This document shows positions 61,478 through 64,000 of a stretch of 64,000 nt of DNA, piece after piece. Position 1 is the first letter of the stretch. The number at the start of each line of letters is the position of its first letter. A program made the position numbers and the translations under genes. Origin of the DNA: Myxococcales bacterium (GTDB lineage Bacteria; Myxococcota_A; UBA9042); assembly GCA_947491025.1 (NCBI GenBank), contig CANLIC010000022.1:1-64000 (forward strand), read 5' to 3'. Under the pieces are notes generated by a model that saw only the letters and a list, made by a program, of their open reading frames with translations, made no database searches and was not told where the DNA came from.

Positions 61478-64000
61478 TCAGAAAGCGCAGGTCGCGGCCA
61501 TGTAGGTCAAGATGACGAGGCCGCCGTTGCCACCGCCTAACGCGGTGCCGCCAGCGCCCGCGGCTTGCGGCAAGCTGGTCGCGTCTTTCCAGGTCACGGC
61601 GCCCAGGCCGCCGAGCCCCTGCGACCCCTTGCCGCCGTCGGCGCCGGAGGCGCCACCGGCGTGCGCGAACTGGCCGTTGGCCCCGCCGCCGCCGCCGCCG
61701 CCGCCAAAGCCGCCGCCGCCGCCGCCGCCATGCGACGAACCTCCGCCACCCTGGCTGCCGGTGCCGCCAAAGCCGTTGAAGACGTTGGGCTGACTCGCGC
61801 TCTGGTAGCCGTGGCCGCCGGCCAAGGAGCTGCCGTCGCCACCTGGGCCCTCGGCGTTCGGCGTCCCGGCCCCGCCCGCGTTGCTGCCCCCGCCGCCGCC
61901 CACGTGCCCTTGGGGGTCGTTGCCGCCATTGCCGCCGTTGGCGATGAGGGTGCCGCCAACCCCGCCGATGATCGCGCTGCTGCCGCCGCCGCCGCCGACG
62001 CAGTTCAACGTGCCGCCGCCGCCGCCGAAGTAGCCGCTGGCGCCGCCGCCGCTGCCGCTGCAGCCGCTTGCGCCGCCGCCACCGCCGCCGGCGTAGAGTG
62101 TGAGGCCACCGCTCCCGCTGTCGATGACGAAGACGCCGCTCGCGCTCGCGCCCGCCGCGCCGCCCGCCGCGCCGCCAGCGCCGCCGCCGCCGCCGATCAT
62201 GGCGTATTGGACCGACTTGCCGACGAGCGGTGCCAGCGTCTTTGCGTCGACGAGCAGGCTCGACGTCACCACGCGCACGCAGGTGCCCTCGCACGTGCCG
62301 CTGCCGTCGCAGACCTTGCCTGTGGCGCAGCTGACTCCCTTGCTGGCCGGTGTCGTGACGCAGCCGGTGCCCTTGTCGCAGGCGTCAATGGTGCAGGGGT
62401 TGAGGTCGTCACAGACAACCGCCTCGTCGCTGCTGCAGATGCCCTTGGAGCAGGTATCGCCCTTGGTGCAGGCGTCGCCGTCGTTGCACGGAATCGCCTC
62501 GGCGAGCGCGGGCGGATGCTGGCACCCCTTCGTGCCGTCGCAGAGATCTTGCGTGCAGATGTCGCCGTCGACGCACGACTTTGGCGCCGCCAGGCCCGTG
62601 CCATTGACGGCGCAGGCGAGGTGGTTGAGGCCGAGGCAAGCGCCGACCGTGCAGACCGACGGGTGGCACTTGTGGTCGGCGCCGCAGCTGTGCGACGCCG
62701 GGCAGTCGGCACTGACGTTGCACGGAACGCAGTACCCGAGGCCGACGGCGCAGACCGCCTCACACGGCTTGTCGGAGGTGCAGCTGACCTTTGGGATGCA
62801 GACCTGCGCGAAGCAGGTCTCGCCGGGGTCGCAGGCGCCATCGCTGAGGCAATCGACGCAGTGCTTGGTCGCGACATCGCAGACTTGACCGAGTCCCTTG
62901 CAGTCGACGGAGCTCGCGCAGAGCTTGCCGGCGACGCACGCCCCAGCCGTGCAAATAGGCGTCGCGCCGCTGCAGTGGGCGTCGAGGGTGCAGGCGACGC
63001 AGATGTGCAGCGTCGGGTCGCAGACGCCCTTGGCGCAGTCGCTGTCGCCGATGCAGGCGGCCTTTTGGCACGGCAATGCGGTGTGGCTGCAGGTGCCTGT
63101 GGCCTTGACGCAAGCGTCGGCGGTGCAGGCGTCCTGGTCGTCGCAGTTGATGGCGATGGCCGCGCACAGGCCCGCGGCGCAAGCCTCGGTCGTGCAGAGA
63201 TCGCCGTCGGTGCAGGCGCCGCTCATCGGCTTCTTGCTGCAGCCGCTGGAGAGGTCGCAGGCGTCCTGGGTGCAGGCGTTGCCATCGTCGCACGCGGCAG
63301 CCTGGGCTTCGTGCTTGCAGACGCCGGCGACGCAGCTATCGACGGTGCAGGCGATGCCGTCGGTGCAGGAGACCGGAACGCAGGCCGTCGCGGTGTCCGT
63401 CGCGTCCGCGTCGTTGGCGGCGGTGTCGGATCCTGCCCCGTCGGCGGTGTCGGCCGCGTCCGTGTCGGCCTGGGCCGTGTCGTTGACGGCGATGTCGGAT
63501 GCGCCCGTGTCAGCATCGGACGTGTCGGCATCGGCAGCGTCCGCATCGGCCGTGTCGGCTTGGGTCGTGTCGGCATCGGCCGCGTCCGTTTGGGTCGTAT
63601 CGGCATCGGCCGCGTCCGCTGGGTTCGTGTCGGCGATCGTCGTGTCGTTGTTGGCGGTGTCGGCGACGGTCGTGTCGCTGCTGCCCGTGTCGGAGGCCGT
63701 CGCATCCGTGTCGGCCACGTCGCCGGGTTGTGCGTCGCTTGGCGTTGCGTCTCCTGGGGTCGCATCGTCCGAAGCGCCGTCTGCAGCCTGGACGTCGTTG
63801 GCGTCGGCGTCGGCGAGGGCCGCGTCTTCGGTCTGGGTGTCGCTCGCCCCGGCGTCTTCCAGCGAGTCGCTCGCGGTGTCAGCGGTGTCTGCGTCCTTGG
63901 CATCGCCGGCGCCACCGTCGGTGGTCGCGTCGCTCGCGTCGGTCACCTGCGCGTCGGCGCCACTGCCGCCGGCGTCGGTGCCGTCGGCGTCGGTGCCGAC
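61478..64000 (-). CDS. Surface protein with Asp-rich stalk, Cys-rich modules and Gly-rich C-terminus (5' end outside window)
   Basis: About 840 residues are visible, and the frame is still open at base 64000, so the signal peptide lies beyond the edge. The first ~210 residues are Asp/Ala/Thr repeats (TDAADADTTQADTADADAAD). A run of Cys-rich modules follows (CTDGIACTVDSCVAGVC, CDDGNACTQDACDLSSGC, CTKGDTCSKGIC). The last ~250 residues are Gly-rich (GGGGGAGGAAGG, GGGGGGFGGGGGGGG), with interspersed hydrophobic strands and a terminal GGNGGLVILTYMAATCAF. This resembles other extracellular glycine-rich domains. It is likely a stalked outer-surface protein. No enzymatic motif is seen. Confidence 0.8.
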   Translation of the reverse strand, partial: VGTDADGTDAGGSGADAQVTDASDATTDGGAGDAKDADTADTASDSLEDAGASDTQTEDAALADADANDVQAADGASDDATPGDATPSDAQPGDVADTDATASDTGSSDTTVADTANNDTTIADTNPADAADADTTQTDAADADTTQADTADADAADADTSDADTGASDIAVNDTAQADTDAADTADGAGSDTAANDADATDTATACVPVSCTDGIACTVDSCVAGVCKHEAQAAACDDGNACTQDACDLSSGCSKKPMSGACTDGDLCTTEACAAGLCAAIAINCDDQDACTADACVKATGTCSHTALPCQKAACIGDSDCAKGVCDPTLHICVACTLDAHCSGATPICTAGACVAGKLCASSVDCKGLGQVCDVATKHCVDCLSDGACDPGETCFAQVCIPKVSCTSDKPCEAVCAVGLGYCVPCNVSADCPASHSCGADHKCHPSVCTVGACLGLNHLACAVNGTGLAAPKSCVDGDICTQDLCDGTKGCQHPPALAEAIPCNDGDACTKGDTCSKGICSSDEAVVCDDLNPCTIDACDKGTGCVTTPASKGVSCATGKVCDGSGTCEGTCVRVVTSSLLVDAKTLAPLVGKSVQYAMIGGGGGAGGAAGGAAGASASGVFVIDSGSGGLTLYAGGGGGGASGCSGSGGGASGYFGGGGGTLNCVGGGGGSSAIIGGVGGTLIANGGNGGNDPQGHVGGGGGSNAGGAGTPNAEGPGGDGSSLAGGHGYQSASQPNVFNGFGGTGSQGGGGSSHGGGGGGGFGGGGGGGGANGQFAHAGGASGADGGKGSQGLGGLGAVTWKDATSLPQAAGAGGTALGGGNGGLVILTYMAATCAF
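63380..64000 (-). repeat. Asp/Ala/Thr-coding low-complexity tract
   Basis: More than 600 bases of degenerate GAC/GCC/ACG-type codon repeats (seen on the plus strand as recurring gtgtcggcatcggc-like units). They encode an acidic stalk. It continues past the right edge and is prone to length variation. Confidence 0.75.

Overview
This 64 kb window has very high GC content and is densely coded on both strands. It reads as chromosome of a Myxococcota (former delta-proteobacterial) bacterium, probably an uncultured or little-studied lineage. The pointers are a C-terminal MYXO-CTERM-like sorting signal on a DUF2330 protein (54561-56735), an AgmX/PglI-like C-terminal domain (19187-20842), and many large lipoproteins with Cys-rich CDDG..CT modules or long Asp/Ala/Thr linkers. 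A Ser/Thr kinase fused to a receiver-like domain fits the same picture. No tRNA, rRNA, CRISPR array or intact insertion sequence was seen.

Layout. 1-1.8 kb: end of a translationally coupled pair (membrane protein and four-repeat lipoprotein). 1.9-3.0 kb: methionine-salvage genes mtnB-mtnD, divergent from truD and a SWIM-SNF2 helicase (3.3-8.0 kb). 8.0-10.1 kb: small lipoproteins, two of which belong to a common heme-motif (CxxCH or CX4CH) family. 9.6-20.8 kb: a five-gene operon on the minus strand in which every junction overlaps. It encodes a MORN-like/AgmX-like protein, a very large AsmA/YdbH-like protein, a YdbL-like (DUF1318) lipoprotein, a TolB-propeller/helical-repeat protein and a heme-motif lipoprotein. 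It looks like a Myxococcota version of the E. coli ydbH-ynbE-ydbL envelope-lipid module. 21.1-24.8 kb: a protein with a 170-residue Ala/Glu helix, coupled to an M19 dipeptidase homologue lacking its bridging Glu. 24.9-32.3 kb: DUF1415-like protein, receiver-kinase fusion, SbnI/SerK-like ParB-fold protein, hemN, and divergent nadA.

32.4-40.8 kb: a 2006-residue lipoprotein with nine ~95-residue Cys-rich modules, then two DUF1566 proteins. 41.5-43.3 kb: a solitary OLD-type ATPase-TOPRIM nuclease, a likely phage-defence gene. It abuts a minus-strand benzoyl-CoA-type operon (43.3-47.3 kb: hemerythrin-like, SDR, had, oah). The gene following oah survives only as a ~50-codon stub pointing into the nuclease locus, and had carries an in-frame amber codon at a position where a Tyr is expected. 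The ring-hydrolysis module therefore seems to be decaying next to an inserted defence gene.

47.5-64 kb: DUF1697 protein, Asp-rich lipoprotein, parallel beta-helix lipoprotein, a GST and ECF sigma-factor pair, the DUF2330 MYXO-CTERM protein, a phosphatase/ADP-ribosylglycohydrolase fusion, a secreted GH31 glycosidase related to YihQ, a small conserved-looking ORF, and the C-terminal part of an Asp-rich/Cys-rich/Gly-rich surface protein that runs off the right edge. Starts were chosen from ribosome-binding sites, overlaps and signal peptides. All family assignments come from reading motifs, not from database searches.
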